A stretch of DNA of 64,000 nt from Runella defluvii (GTDB lineage: Bacteria > Bacteroidota > Bacteroidia > Cytophagales > Spirosomataceae). Below are positions 16,379-25,681 of the stretch, piece after piece (the first letter of the stretch is position 1; each line of letters opens with the position of its first letter). The stretch is taken from positions 1 through 64,000 of the forward strand of contig NZ_JACIBY010000024.1 in assembly GCF_014195535.1 (NCBI RefSeq). The letters are read 5' to 3'. The notes beneath the pieces were generated by a model. It saw only the letters and a program-made list of their open reading frames with translations, did no database searches and had not been told where the DNA came from. Made by a program: the position numbers and the translations under genes.

Positions 16379-17723
16379 ACTAAACTTTTTGTTTGTGATG
16401 CTGGGGTGGATTGGGTGCTCTTTAGCGAGTGCTCAATCCCCTCCTTTTGTCAAAATAAACGGTTATATCTATGAATTCAATACCCAAAATGGGATCTCAG
16501 CAAAGGGTATTTGGAAAGATGAAAGTGGGAAGAAAATGTTATTTCAAGCAGATAGTAAAGGCTTTTTTGAAGCTGAATTGCCTTGCCAAAAAGGACAACT
16601 CAACATTGAGATGTCTGGCTATCGTACTTTGACCATTCCAGCTCACCTCACACAGTCAAATACCAAGGTGACTTTTGCAACCTCATTCCATCTACTACCC
16701 AATGATAAACAAAATAGCAATAAACCTTACCAGCAATCCGAGCAAAGACACTTTACATTGAAAGATACTTCTCTAAGTCAAAAAGCCTACAAATCCTTCC
16801 ATTTTCAACTCATTGACGCTATCTCGAAAGAAACGATAAGGAAAGCTGCTGTTTGCTTTTCTTATACACAAACAAAAAAAACAGAATGTGTTGATACCGA
16901 TAAACAAACAAATAAAATCAAGGTAGTATTCAACCAAAAAGATATAGTAGCGTTCCAAGCCAAGGCAACGGGTTACCAAGATTACAACGGTAATTTAATC
17001 ATTGATAACCTTAATAATCAAACCGATGACTACCCTCTTTACCTCCTGCGCGAAGTTACTTTATTGAGTGTGATGGTAGAATCAAAACAAGCCATAAAAG
17101 GATGTTGGTTAGTAGCTGCTAACGGGCAAAAAAAAGCTTTGCTCAATTTAGCATCCAATCATTACATGGCACAACTTATCCCCAATCAAAATTACACCCT
17201 CATTACCGAAACCCTTTCAAAGCAATACGCCCAACAAACGATTACAATTCAGCCTGGAATAAATGTGGCAGCCGTTGCATTTGACAATCCAACAAAACTA
17301 CCAGAATCAAACCTTCCCAAGCCTCCAACTGAACTTATATCGCCTCTCTCTCTTGTTGTACCCAACGAAGAATACACGGTTTATTTTGAACAAAGTGATT
17401 TTCAACTATTGGCCGACAGTAAAACTTTGTTGCAAAGAGTTGGCCAGACCCTCAAACAACAACCCGAAAAAGCACTGTATATCGAAGGCCATACGGATAG
17501 TATTGGGAATGCAGCACTCAATCAAACCTTGTCTGAGTACCGCGCCAAAGCTGTCAGTACGTTTTTGTTCAACCTCGGTATCAAAGACGAACAACTCATT
17601 TTGATTGGATACGGAGGAACTCGCCCACAAGTAGCAAATGATACCGAAGAAAATAGAAAAAAAAACCGTCGAGTAACACTACGATTTGCCGATAAAAATA
17701 CCAATATTTTGACTACTAAATGA
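16338..17723 (+). CDS. OmpA-family protein with regulatory-like N-terminal domains
   Basis: 461 aa from ATG 16338. The start is uncertain: this one overlaps the previous gene by 41 bases and gives a signal peptide with positive charges (F-R-L-N-K ... L-A-S-A-Q), while ATG 16398 avoids overlap but leaves a signal without a charged start. After the signal come two beta-sandwich units like carboxypeptidase-regulatory domains, then at about 345-455 a full OmpA-like peptidoglycan-binding domain: V-Y-F-E-Q-S-D-F-Q-L, I-E-G-H-T-D-S-I-G-N, L-S-E-Y-R-A-K-A-V, and R-R-V-T-L-R-F. The family's diaminopimelate-binding Asp and Arg are present. It should tie an outer-membrane assembly to peptidoglycan. Its stop overlaps the next ATG (ATGA), so translation is coupled. 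Confidence 0.8.
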   Translation, partial: GMFYWVISVFRLNKLNFLFVMLGWIGCSLASAQSPPFVKINGYIYEFNTQNGISAKGIWKDESGKKMLFQADSKGFFEAELPCQKGQLNIEMSGYRTLTIPAHLTQSNTKVTFATSFHLLPNDKQNSNKPYQQSEQRHFTLKDTSLSQKAYKSFHFQLIDAISKETIRKAAVCFSYTQTKKTECVDTDKQTNKIKVVFNQKDIVAFQAKATGYQDYNGNLIIDNLNNQTDDYPLYLLREVTLLSVMVESKQAIKGCWLVAANGQKKALLNLASNHYMAQLIPNQNYTLITETLSKQYAQQTITIQPGINVAAVAFDNPTKLPESNLPKPPTELISPLSLVVPNEEYTVYFEQSDFQLLADSKTLLQRVGQTLKQQPEKALYIEGHTDSIGNAALNQTLSEYRAKAVSTFLFNLGIKDEQLILIGYGGTRPQVANDTEENRKKNRRVTLRFADKNTNILTTK

Positions 17724-18682
17724 GAAATCTCTATTGCCTTTTTCTATGTCTGATTTTTGTTTTTCCAACGATAAACAGTTGGAGTCAAAAAATACTATCC
17801 TCTAAAGACCAAAACGAAATCAGGTACTTATCCCGTAAAAAAATTGAAACAGATTTGGTTGATTTACTGAACACGCTTTCGTTTGTTGATTTAGGAGAGT
17901 TTGAGCGAAAAACCCTCATAGAAAATAGCTATTTACCCAACCAAAACCAAGTCTTTTTTGACGATGCGGCCATTGTGGAAGATGATTTGAATGGTATGCC
18001 CAAAGAACAAACCAAAGTAGCGGATTTGAGCATAGACCGATACTTGAAAAACTTTGATTTATACTACAAAAAAAGTGACTCTCCTTCAGTGGAAACTGGC
18101 AATATGTTAGTTTCAGAGTTAAAGCAAGCCAAAGATCATTGGTATTTACAGGTATTTTTTCAAATCACCTATAAAAATAAACATAGCAACGGTAGCTCGT
18201 TTTTGCCAATGTGGCGAGTCGCCGAAATAAGAGCTGATAAATCCGAAAATCAATGGACTACGCTCATTAAACGAATGGGATTTTTTGACCCTAAATCTCA
18301 AAATGATAAAGCAGCAAACTCTTCGACCGAACTACGAAACAAAATCGTGGAAGACTCGCTCAATGCAGTGGCTCTAAAAAAAGAGTATTCGTTGCGGGTA
18401 GATGAACTGTTAAGCCTTGGGGAACAGATTATTAAAGAAAAAAATGCTAAAAAAGAAGCCATTGACTACTATAGCCAAGCCAAATTTTTGTCCCATTACT
18501 ATCACTTGTCAAGTCTCCGCTTTGAACAATTATATCAAGTTTACAAGAACAAAGGGGATATTATTGCCGAGGCCGAGATTTATGATAAAGCCTTGGCTTG
18601 GTATGAAGTAGCCGAATCCCTTAAAGATTCAGAAGAAATCAAACAAAAAATAAACGTCTGTAAAAAACTGCTTAAAAACTGA
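17720..18682 (+). CDS. Exported protein of the OmpA/TPR cluster, function unknown
   Basis: 320 aa, signal peptide ending S-W-S-Q. The N-terminal half (about 25-200) is mixed alpha/beta with I-E-T-D-L-V-D-L-L-N-T-L and R-Y-L-K-N-F-D-L-Y-Y; its layout resembles the C-terminal domain of the 15182-16378 protein. The C-terminal half (about 215-320) is helical and reads like two or three TPR-like repeats (Y-Y-S-Q-A-K-F-L ... I-Y-D-K-A-L-A-W-Y-E-V-A). Its start overlaps the OmpA-like gene by four bases and its stop overlaps the next start, so the three are almost certainly one operon. A periplasmic adaptor role is plausible; no enzyme motif was found. Confidence 0.6.
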   Translation: MRNLYCLFLCLIFVFPTINSWSQKILSSKDQNEIRYLSRKKIETDLVDLLNTLSFVDLGEFERKTLIENSYLPNQNQVFFDDAAIVEDDLNGMPKEQTKVADLSIDRYLKNFDLYYKKSDSPSVETGNMLVSELKQAKDHWYLQVFFQITYKNKHSNGSSFLPMWRVAEIRADKSENQWTTLIKRMGFFDPKSQNDKAANSSTELRNKIVEDSLNAVALKKEYSLRVDELLSLGEQIIKEKNAKKEAIDYYSQAKFLSHYYHLSSLRFEQLYQVYKNKGDIIAEAEIYDKALAWYEVAESLKDSEEIKQKINVCKKLLKN

Positions 18683-20382
18683 TGCATAAAGTGTGGTTAT
18701 ATCTCTTTTGGCTCGTAGCACTGGGAAGATGGTTTCCCATGAAAGGGCAAGTTACGACCGATGCCCAAGAGTATCAGCAATATAAAACAATGGCCGAATA
18801 CAGTATGACCGAAGGCGATTACGAAAAAGCCCGTAAACTGTGGCGGATATGCCTCACACTACCCAAGTATGAAAATGATACCAAAGCGCAACAAAAAGCC
18901 GATGACTGCACTAAAATTATCGCAGCCCAACAGCATTACCAAAAAGCCCTTAATGGTGAAGAGGATATTATGCCTGCATTTCGAGATCTCTTAAAATTAC
19001 AACCGATAAGTCCTCAAGATAAGTTTTTCAAAACTCGAATTACCCAACAAATTGAACAAACAGCCGATAAATACCTCAAAGAAGGCAATGTAGAACAAGC
19101 CACGAAACTCTTTGGCTATGCCTACGAAATGACACCAGTAGTTGGATTAGCTTTCAAATTGGAGCAAGCCGACATGAAATATGTTGAAAAATACCAACGA
19201 AACTCTTTGCCATATACCAATTATAAACAGAAAAAAAATACCCCGCAGAATAATACAAATTCATTATTAGAATTAGACGAATACGCCCAAATTATCAAGT
19301 CTGCAGATGAAGCCCTTAAAAACGGCAATTATGACTTGGCTCGTCGTAAATATAGTGCCGCTACTCAAGTTCCTGGCCACGAAAACGATCACTATGCCGA
19401 CGAACAACGCTTGCGAATTACTCGATTACAGCAGATAAACAAACGCCTCGAGGAAACCCAAAACGACCCACGCGGACAACTCATCTACGCCCGCGATGCT
19501 CTTTCATTGAGTCCAGATGATGCCACACTACGCCCTAAAGCCGCCAAAGCTGCCGTGCAGGTAGGCGACGAAATGCTGAGTAAAGAATTGTTTGCCGATG
19601 CCAAGAGATATTACCAAGAAGCGGCAAGGTATGGGGCTAATGGAATGAATGAAAAAATAGCCGATACAGAAAACAAAATCAAGGCAAAAAGACAGGAAAA
19701 CGCCAAGAAGCAGGTAGAAGTGGCCAAGCAAAAAGGCAAGAAACAACCAAACCTTCAGCCTGCCAAAGAGCCAAAACCTCGCCGTGAAATGCCTACGTTG
19801 GTGGGAGTAGCCATAACAGCAGGCGCTTCAGCAGCTTTTCCCATACTCAACAATGGGAGTAGCAATATCAAAACACCCATTTCTTTGCAGTGGTATGGCG
19901 GTGGGCATTTAATTGTCTTACCCGATGGCAAGTTCTCGCCCATTGTAGGCGTTCATTATGCCCCCGTGAGGTTTCAAACTGCCGCCGCCGCCAAAACCAT
20001 CCCCCTCGAACGCTTTGCCTTTGACCTCCTCCAAATTCCCGTAGGCTTGCGGTATAAATACCCTATGAGCAACCAAGATTTGAGCATACACTTTGAAGCG
20101 GGGGCTACTTTCAACCTCCCTCGAAAATTGAACTACACCAACTATGCCGTGGAAATAAACAATACCGACCTCAATATGCTCAACAATCAAACATTGGGCT
20201 TTTACGGAGGCATTGGCATGAGTAAATACCTCAGCAAACGCCGCTCGGTAAGCCTCATGCTCCAATACCAACGGACTGATAACCTCCTCAACCTTGACTA
20301 TAAAGACAACGCCACCAATCGTTCCCGCGCTTCAATGCTGTTGCAGGGGCTCAGTGTTCAACTAATTTTTAGAGTATTTTAA
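18682..20382 (+). CDS. TPR-repeat protein with C-terminal outer-membrane beta-barrel
   Basis: 566 aa, signal peptide ending M-K-G-Q. Residues about 25-340 are helical repeats of TPR type (M-T-E-G-D-Y-E-K-A-R-K-L-W, L-K-N-G-N-Y-D-L-A-R-R-K-Y-S-A-A, F-A-D-A-K-R-Y-Y-Q-E-A-A-R-Y-G-A), followed by a Lys-rich stretch (340-375) and a barrel of about 190 residues (V-G-V-A-I-T-A-G-A ... L-S-V-Q-L-I-F-R-V-F), ending in an aromatic residue as BAM substrates do. TPR-barrel fusion implies a periplasmic protein-binding arm tethered to an outer-membrane channel or anchor. TGATG overlap with the previous gene shows coupled translation with the OmpA-like set. Confidence 0.72.
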   Translation: MHKVWLYLFWLVALGRWFPMKGQVTTDAQEYQQYKTMAEYSMTEGDYEKARKLWRICLTLPKYENDTKAQQKADDCTKIIAAQQHYQKALNGEEDIMPAFRDLLKLQPISPQDKFFKTRITQQIEQTADKYLKEGNVEQATKLFGYAYEMTPVVGLAFKLEQADMKYVEKYQRNSLPYTNYKQKKNTPQNNTNSLLELDEYAQIIKSADEALKNGNYDLARRKYSAATQVPGHENDHYADEQRLRITRLQQINKRLEETQNDPRGQLIYARDALSLSPDDATLRPKAAKAAVQVGDEMLSKELFADAKRYYQEAARYGANGMNEKIADTENKIKAKRQENAKKQVEVAKQKGKKQPNLQPAKEPKPRREMPTLVGVAITAGASAAFPILNNGSSNIKTPISLQWYGGGHLIVLPDGKFSPIVGVHYAPVRFQTAAAAKTIPLERFAFDLLQIPVGLRYKYPMSNQDLSIHFEAGATFNLPRKLNYTNYAVEINNTDLNMLNNQTLGFYGGIGMSKYLSKRRSVSLMLQYQRTDNLLNLDYKDNATNRSRASMLLQGLSVQLIFRVF

Positions 20383-20400
20383 AAAAATACACATGTAACA

Positions 20401-23400
20401 ATGAAGCAATTATACAAATACATAGTAAATATCCAAGGTATAGTTTGGATGTTAGGAATATGGTTATTTTCATCCCCAGTACTCAAAGCTCAAACCATCA
20501 TACCTGATCCTAATTTTGCTGCTGCTATACGTGCTGCATGCCCTACTTGCATTGATGTAAACAACAGGCTACTTGCACCTGCTACTACACTTACTTCGCT
20601 CAGCGTCGTTGATAGAAAGATCACTAACTTAACGGGTATTGGGGGATTTATGAATTTACAGACTCTTGACTGCTCTACCAACGAACTAACCTCATTACCC
20701 ACTTTACCCAATAGGTTACAATCGCTATCTTGCTCTGCCAATCCACTCACATCTTTGCCCTCCCTTCCTAATAGTTTGGATATAATTGACTGCAATAATA
20801 GTTTACTCACCTCATTGCCTACTCTTCCCAATACATTACGAACGCTTAGACTCTATAACAATAAACTCATATCTTTACCTGACTTACCTAATAGTTTACA
20901 AGAATTTTGGTGTTGGACAAACCTACTCACTTCCCTGCCAACCTTACCCAATAGTTTACAAAAACTTTATTGCCACAATAACCAACTAAGCTCTCTGCCA
21001 ACACTACCGAATGGGTTACAAGAATTGAGTTGCTATCAAAATCAAATCTATTGTTTGTTAAATCTACCAAATGGCTTACAATATTTAAGAGTTGACGAAG
21101 ATAGGATCATTTGTTTACCAAGCAATCCAACAGGATTAAAAATCTACGGTCGAAATAATAATTTAATTTCACTACCTATCTGTACGGGCATGACCATTTC
21201 AACCGCCAACACATCTGGTATCTGCCCAGGCAATTCAGTTGAACTATTGGCCAATAAGTGTCGTGAAATTGTTAAATGGTCAGACGGACAAATGGGCAAT
21301 AGCATAACTGTAAAACCTACTACCACTACCACCTATACAGCTACTTGTATAAATATTTGCAACCCGGATGGTTTGTATCTAAGTAATCCAGTTACTATCA
21401 CGGTACTACCAACGCCTCCTCAACCCATCATTGCAGGCAATAATGCCTTTTGTGAGAATGGAACGACGAAACTTACCGTAAATAACGCTGGCAGTTATCA
21501 GCAGTTTCGTTGGCTACGTAATAACCAAAACACGAATGTAAACCAGAGTAACCTTGATGTGCGTGAGGAAGGTAATTACACAGTAGAGGTATCGGTCAAC
21601 GGTTGTTCAGCCACTTCGGCAAGTTTTCAAGTCCAAAAATCCCAACCTACAATCGGTAATATCAAAGGCGGTACCGAGTTTTGCGCAGGTAGTAGTCTTA
21701 CGCTCACTACCGAAGCTACGGGCGGTGTAGGAGTGTATAAATATGAGTGGCTTCGCAACGGCGAAAAAGTAGCTGAGGGCAGCAGCTACACTGTAAATAC
21801 ATCAGGCAACTTCCGCACCCGCGTTACTGACGGCATTGGCTGCACCGCCCAGTTCCCGACTGAGGTGACTGTCAAAGAAAACCCGCGCCCTATCGCTATT
21901 TTACCCACTTTAGCGAATCTTACAGGCACCGAAACCCAAGCAATTAAAGCGATGGTATCAAGCGGTACAGCCCCGTACAGCTACGCATGGTCTGCAGATC
22001 CAAACATCAACTTCAATAGCAATGGTGAGAATGCTACCTTTGGCCCATTTACCCAAAACACTACTATCAAGCTGCGCGTTGCAGATAGCAAAGGCTGCCA
22101 ATCAGAAGAAGTTCGCACACCTCTCACTTATATACCCTGTACTTTGAGCGCAGGTATACAGTCACAATCTTTCTTTTTTTGCAAAGGTAGCCTACCCTTG
22201 GCAGCTACTGTTCAAAATGGCAACGATGGCTACACCTACCAATGGCGCAAAGACAATAGTCCCGTAGGTGGAAATACATCCATATTGGATGTCATCGAGG
22301 GCGGGCGATATTCGGTCATTATTACGGACAAAAAAGGCTGCCTCTCTACATCAGGTACAGTTACGGTCACCAAAGGCAACCCCAGTGTCCAAATCGTGGG
22401 TAAATTAGAATTTTGTGCAGGAGGAAGTACTTTACTCAAAACTACTACCCAAAACGCTAAAGCCCCCATCAGTTATAAATGGCAAGGTGGGAGTAATGCC
22501 GATAGTTTACGGATAAGTACAGCAGGGAGTTATACCGTCGAAATTACCGATGCCAACGGCTGTTCAGCTACTTCATCGGCGGTTACGGTTGTACAAAACC
22601 CCTTACCCGTGGCCAGTGCCGGCATGGGCAAGAGCGTTACTTGTGCCGAAACTTACGCACTTACGGGCGTGAATACGGCCACTGGAGGCGCAGGCGGTTA
22701 CCAGTATGCATGGAGCAGCAACCCTGCAGTCGTCATCCAAGAGGCTACCACAGCCCAGCCTACCTTGGGGCCGTTTGTAGAAAACACCACCGTTACGGTA
22801 CGCGTTACCGATGCCAAAGGCTGTGTGGGTACTGCCCAAAGCACTGTCAGCTACATTTCACCCGATTTGAACGTAACACTGACGGGAGCCAGCGAGTTTT
22901 GTTCGGGCAAAAGTGTCCCACTCAAAGCCACCATCGAGAAAGCCAATTTACCTCTCAAACAATTGGTGTGGTACAACGACAGCCAAGAAGTCAAGCGTGA
23001 TAGTAATGAGTGGACTACCAATCAAAAAGGCAGTTACACGGTTTTTGTTGAAGACAACAAAGGCTGCCGCAAGACTTCCAATATCTTGGCTATTGCTGAA
23101 AATCCTACGCCAGCCGTAAGCATTACAGGCAGTAGTTTTTACTGTTATAGTAGCAATACTACTCTGTTGGCCAAAATTAACAGCGGCACACCGCCCTTCA
23201 AACACCAGTGGCAACTCAATGGTACGAGTACAGGTACAGACAGCCCCACACTCACCACCGCTACCGAGGGCAGTTATAAGCTATTCCTTAACGATGCTAA
23301 AGGTTGTACTGCCGAAGCACCCATGTTTGCTTTGGTAGAAAAAGGGGGCGAGTTGATAGCCCAAATTACGCCACAAGGCCCACTATCGGTTTATGCCCCA

Positions 23401-23853
23401 GAAAAAGTGTTGCTGGTGGCTACTTTGGGTAAAGAATACCAGTACCAATGGAAGCGCGACAACACCAACATTGTAGGAGCGAACGGAGGGGCATATACCG
23501 CCGACCAGTCGGGAAGTTATGAGGTAGTAGTGTCTCGAGGTGAATGTAGCCGCACTTCGGCAGCAGTGGTGGTCAAAGTAGAAGTACCTACCTCAGTAGT
23601 AAGTTTTCCAACCAATCGCTGGCGCGTTTGGCCCAATCCCACCAGCGATAAACTAAGTGTGTTGCCTCCTGCGGGCATAGTAGGGGAATTAAAATGGGTA
23701 GTGGTAGATCTAACTGGCAAAAAAATAACCGAAGCCGCGCAAATCGGCACCTCACAAATGGAGATTGATACCAAAAATTGGCCTGTTGGTCAGTATATAC
23801 TCTTTATAGTTACCCCTTCTTATCCATTTACCACCAAAATAGTGAAGCAGTGA
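20401..23853 (+). CDS. T9SS-secreted LPX-type leucine-rich repeat protein with Ig-like domains
   Basis: 1150 aa, signal peptide ending L-K-A-Q. Residues about 80-257 hold eight or nine leucine-rich repeats of 20-21 residues with L-P-x-L-P-N-x-L-Q-x-L-x-C-x-x-N-x-L-x-S, the short LPX class also found in YopM and IpaH effectors. Residues about 265-1065 are eight to nine Ig-like units, each starting near F-C-x-G-x-S or F-C-E-N-G and ending in G-C-S-A-T-S. The last 80 residues form a T9SS sorting domain (W-P-N-P-T-S-D-K-L-S to T-K-I-V-K-Q). It should be a surface or secreted adhesin-like binder. The stop codon overlaps the next gene's GTG start. Confidence 0.78.
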   Translation: MKQLYKYIVNIQGIVWMLGIWLFSSPVLKAQTIIPDPNFAAAIRAACPTCIDVNNRLLAPATTLTSLSVVDRKITNLTGIGGFMNLQTLDCSTNELTSLPTLPNRLQSLSCSANPLTSLPSLPNSLDIIDCNNSLLTSLPTLPNTLRTLRLYNNKLISLPDLPNSLQEFWCWTNLLTSLPTLPNSLQKLYCHNNQLSSLPTLPNGLQELSCYQNQIYCLLNLPNGLQYLRVDEDRIICLPSNPTGLKIYGRNNNLISLPICTGMTISTANTSGICPGNSVELLANKCREIVKWSDGQMGNSITVKPTTTTTYTATCINICNPDGLYLSNPVTITVLPTPPQPIIAGNNAFCENGTTKLTVNNAGSYQQFRWLRNNQNTNVNQSNLDVREEGNYTVEVSVNGCSATSASFQVQKSQPTIGNIKGGTEFCAGSSLTLTTEATGGVGVYKYEWLRNGEKVAEGSSYTVNTSGNFRTRVTDGIGCTAQFPTEVTVKENPRPIAILPTLANLTGTETQAIKAMVSSGTAPYSYAWSADPNINFNSNGENATFGPFTQNTTIKLRVADSKGCQSEEVRTPLTYIPCTLSAGIQSQSFFFCKGSLPLAATVQNGNDGYTYQWRKDNSPVGGNTSILDVIEGGRYSVIITDKKGCLSTSGTVTVTKGNPSVQIVGKLEFCAGGSTLLKTTTQNAKAPISYKWQGGSNADSLRISTAGSYTVEITDANGCSATSSAVTVVQNPLPVASAGMGKSVTCAETYALTGVNTATGGAGGYQYAWSSNPAVVIQEATTAQPTLGPFVENTTVTVRVTDAKGCVGTAQSTVSYISPDLNVTLTGASEFCSGKSVPLKATIEKANLPLKQLVWYNDSQEVKRDSNEWTTNQKGSYTVFVEDNKGCRKTSNILAIAENPTPAVSITGSSFYCYSSNTTLLAKINSGTPPFKHQWQLNGTSTGTDSPTLTTATEGSYKLFLNDAKGCTAEAPMFALVEKGGELIAQITPQGPLSVYAPEKVLLVATLGKEYQYQWKRDNTNIVGANGGAYTADQSGSYEVVVSRGECSRTSAAVVVKVEVPTSVVSFPTNRWRVWPNPTSDKLSVLPPAGIVGELKWVVVDLTGKKITEAAQIGTSQMEIDTKNWPVGQYILFIVTPSYPFTTKIVKQ

Positions 23854-24758
23854 AAAATAAATACCGTGTTTATTGGCTTTTTTTGTTGACTATCAGCTGG
23901 CTTAGATTACCCGTTTCCTGCACTCAACTGGATGTAGAACAGGTTGGGGCAAGCCTCAAAATATCAGCCGGGTCGGGGCTAATTGTGGGTAAAAAACGTT
24001 GGGCATCGTGTACGGTTGGCTGGAACACAGCAGGTACTTTCACGCCCGAACAAACCCAAACGATAGAAGCTGCCATGAGCGAAATCAATAAAATAAAGGT
24101 GTATTTCACATTGACCAAAAACAATACTCCTCATATCAAAGTAGCCTTTGCCTCCCCCGAACAAGTAGGCAAAAACAATACGGAGGGTGTACTGACTTAT
24201 CGCAAACCCGCCTTAGCATCTATTGAAGGCAATGTAAGTAGAGGCTATACAATTTACCTCAATCAAGCACATACTTGGACAACCACCCAACTCAAAGCGG
24301 TGGTGATGAATCAGTTGGGTGAAATCATGGGACTTCCAATAAGTACGAACGAAAAATCCATCATGTATCCATGGCTCAATCCAACAACGCATACGGTTCA
24401 GTGGAGTCAAGAAGATGTACAGGAATTGAAACAACTCTACCCTGAAAGTGGCCTACCTGCCGTTAAGGCAGGACCTCCTACCCTCGCCCCTGCCAACAAA
24501 ACACATACCATCGAAATAAATATCACCAATTTCGACAATATTCCACCTATCTCGAATCTCGGCGTTTGTTGGTCGAGTACTAATCCTACACCTACGATAG
24601 ATAATACAGAAGGACGAAATGCCTATGGAAGTGACAGCAAATCGCTTCTCATCTCACTTTGGGAATTAAAATCAGGAACACGCTACTACTTGCGTGGCTA
24701 TGCCTCCAATGCTTGTGGGATTCAATATAGTGAAGTCGTTGTTTTTTCTAAACAATAA
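23850..24758 (+). CDS. Matrixin-like lipoprotein with lost zinc-binding motif
   Basis: 302 aa from GTG 23850, which overlaps the LRR gene's stop and gives a compact lipoprotein signal ending V-S-C; an ATG at 23778 lies deep inside that gene. Residues about 50-195 follow the matrixin (M10) plan: W-N-T-A-G-T-F-T-P-E-Q near the start, the helix V-V-M-N-Q-L-G-E-I-M-G-L at about 151-162, and S-I-M-Y-P-W-L with the Met-turn, then Q-E-D-V-Q-E-L-K-Q-L-Y-P. In active members that helix is H-E-L-G-H-x-L-G-L-x-H; here both first two histidines and the catalytic Glu are replaced (N154, Q155, E158). The C-terminal 100 residues are a fibronectin-like domain (Y-Y-L-R-G-Y-A-S-N). Probably a non-catalytic binding protein. 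Confidence 0.65.
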   Translation: MKNKYRVYWLFLLTISWLRLPVSCTQLDVEQVGASLKISAGSGLIVGKKRWASCTVGWNTAGTFTPEQTQTIEAAMSEINKIKVYFTLTKNNTPHIKVAFASPEQVGKNNTEGVLTYRKPALASIEGNVSRGYTIYLNQAHTWTTTQLKAVVMNQLGEIMGLPISTNEKSIMYPWLNPTTHTVQWSQEDVQELKQLYPESGLPAVKAGPPTLAPANKTHTIEINITNFDNIPPISNLGVCWSSTNPTPTIDNTEGRNAYGSDSKSLLISLWELKSGTRYYLRGYASNACGIQYSEVVVFSKQ

Positions 24759-24769
24759 GGAATAACCTT

Positions 24770-25681
24770 TTACACTCCCCAAAATCTACTTAAAAGACCT
24801 TTCAATGTATCGAATTTACTTTTCGAAATAGTATTTTGTGTATTCAAATACTGTCTTAAACGCTGTCCACCTTGACGTGAGGCGTAGAGTGCTTGAGTGC
24901 ATTCTTTAAGTTTTACCGTTTGCTCCCCATGGTCATACGTTTGTAAATAATCAAGATTGATACACAAGCTATTACTGATTGAAAAAAAGCGTGCATCGTT
25001 GTGAAGAATATCGACGTACTGCCCTAGATTTCTGTTTGCCACTACAGCATGAGTAGTTGATGCTAACCAAAAGTTGGTCATACTCGCTTTCGCTTCCAAA
25101 TAAAGTATATCTGAAAGCTCTATCATCTGAATCTTACCCCCAATGAGCGTAATTGCGATTCGCTCTGAGTTTTTTTGGGGGGAGTTGAGGAAATCTATTA
25201 AAAGACTTAACTGTTCATAGCTTTGGATGGGCTCTTTCTGCTTTGCCACTTTTACCACTGCTGCTTGTAATTCTTTTGCGCTAAAGGGTTTTACTAAAAA
25301 ATCAACCGCAGCATATTTAAAGGCTTGAGTGGCATTATTGAAGTCATAATGTCCAGTCATAAAAATGATACTAAGCGAATCTAGTTGGTTTTTATGACGC
25401 AATTGTTCCAACAATTGATAACATGAACCTCCCGTAATCTGTACATCTGTCAGCAATAAATCTGGATTTGTCTCAACGACTACCCTAACAGCTTCATTCA
25501 CCTCAGAAGCTACTCCAACAACCTCTACATTTGGACATAACTGTGCTAAAAACGACAAAACATTTTCTCGTTCAGCAGAATTATCTTCAATAATGACAGT
25601 TCGTAACATACGAAGTTCTTCTGAATTAGGTGACTCATTTAATAGTAACTCTATATTCATGGGTGGATGCTGTTTAGACAT
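24770..25681 (-). CDS. LytTR-family response regulator
   Basis: 303 aa, cytosolic. Receiver domain at about 26-140: acidic pair E32-D33, phospho-acceptor D79 (L-L-L-T-D-V), T109 (F-M-T-G-H) and K131 (V-K-P-F), so all switch residues are present. LytTR DNA-binding domain at about 172-290 (I-L-Y-L-E-A-K-A, V-A-N-R-N-L-G-Q-Y, F-F-S-I-S-N-S-L-C-I-N). Its first ATG overlaps the end of the sensor kinase gene by 8 bases, indicating coupled translation; an internal Met 25 just before the receiver fold is an alternative start. It would bind direct repeats upstream of target promoters after phosphorylation by the partner kinase. It ends 11 bases from the convergent matrixin-like gene. Confidence 0.88.
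   Translation of the reverse strand: MSKQHPPMNIELLLNESPNSEELRMLRTVIIEDNSAERENVLSFLAQLCPNVEVVGVASEVNEAVRVVVETNPDLLLTDVQITGGSCYQLLEQLRHKNQLDSLSIIFMTGHYDFNNATQAFKYAAVDFLVKPFSAKELQAAVVKVAKQKEPIQSYEQLSLLIDFLNSPQKNSERIAITLIGGKIQMIELSDILYLEAKASMTNFWLASTTHAVVANRNLGQYVDILHNDARFFSISNSLCINLDYLQTYDHGEQTVKLKECTQALYASRQGGQRLRQYLNTQNTISKSKFDTLKGLLSRFWGV

Noticed and set aside
19918-20271. 117-codon minus-strand frame in the TPR-barrel gene
   Set aside because: Antisense of the beta-barrel strands, no start context, no independent motif.
20640-21170. Regular spaced repeats that could suggest a CRISPR array
   Set aside because: They are 60-63 bp coding repeats encoding L-P-x-L-P-N leucine-rich repeats, not identical direct repeats with unique spacers.
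23778-23849. Upstream ATG for the matrixin-like gene
   Set aside because: It lies inside the T9SS sorting domain of the LRR gene and hides the lipoprotein signal that GTG 23850 exposes.
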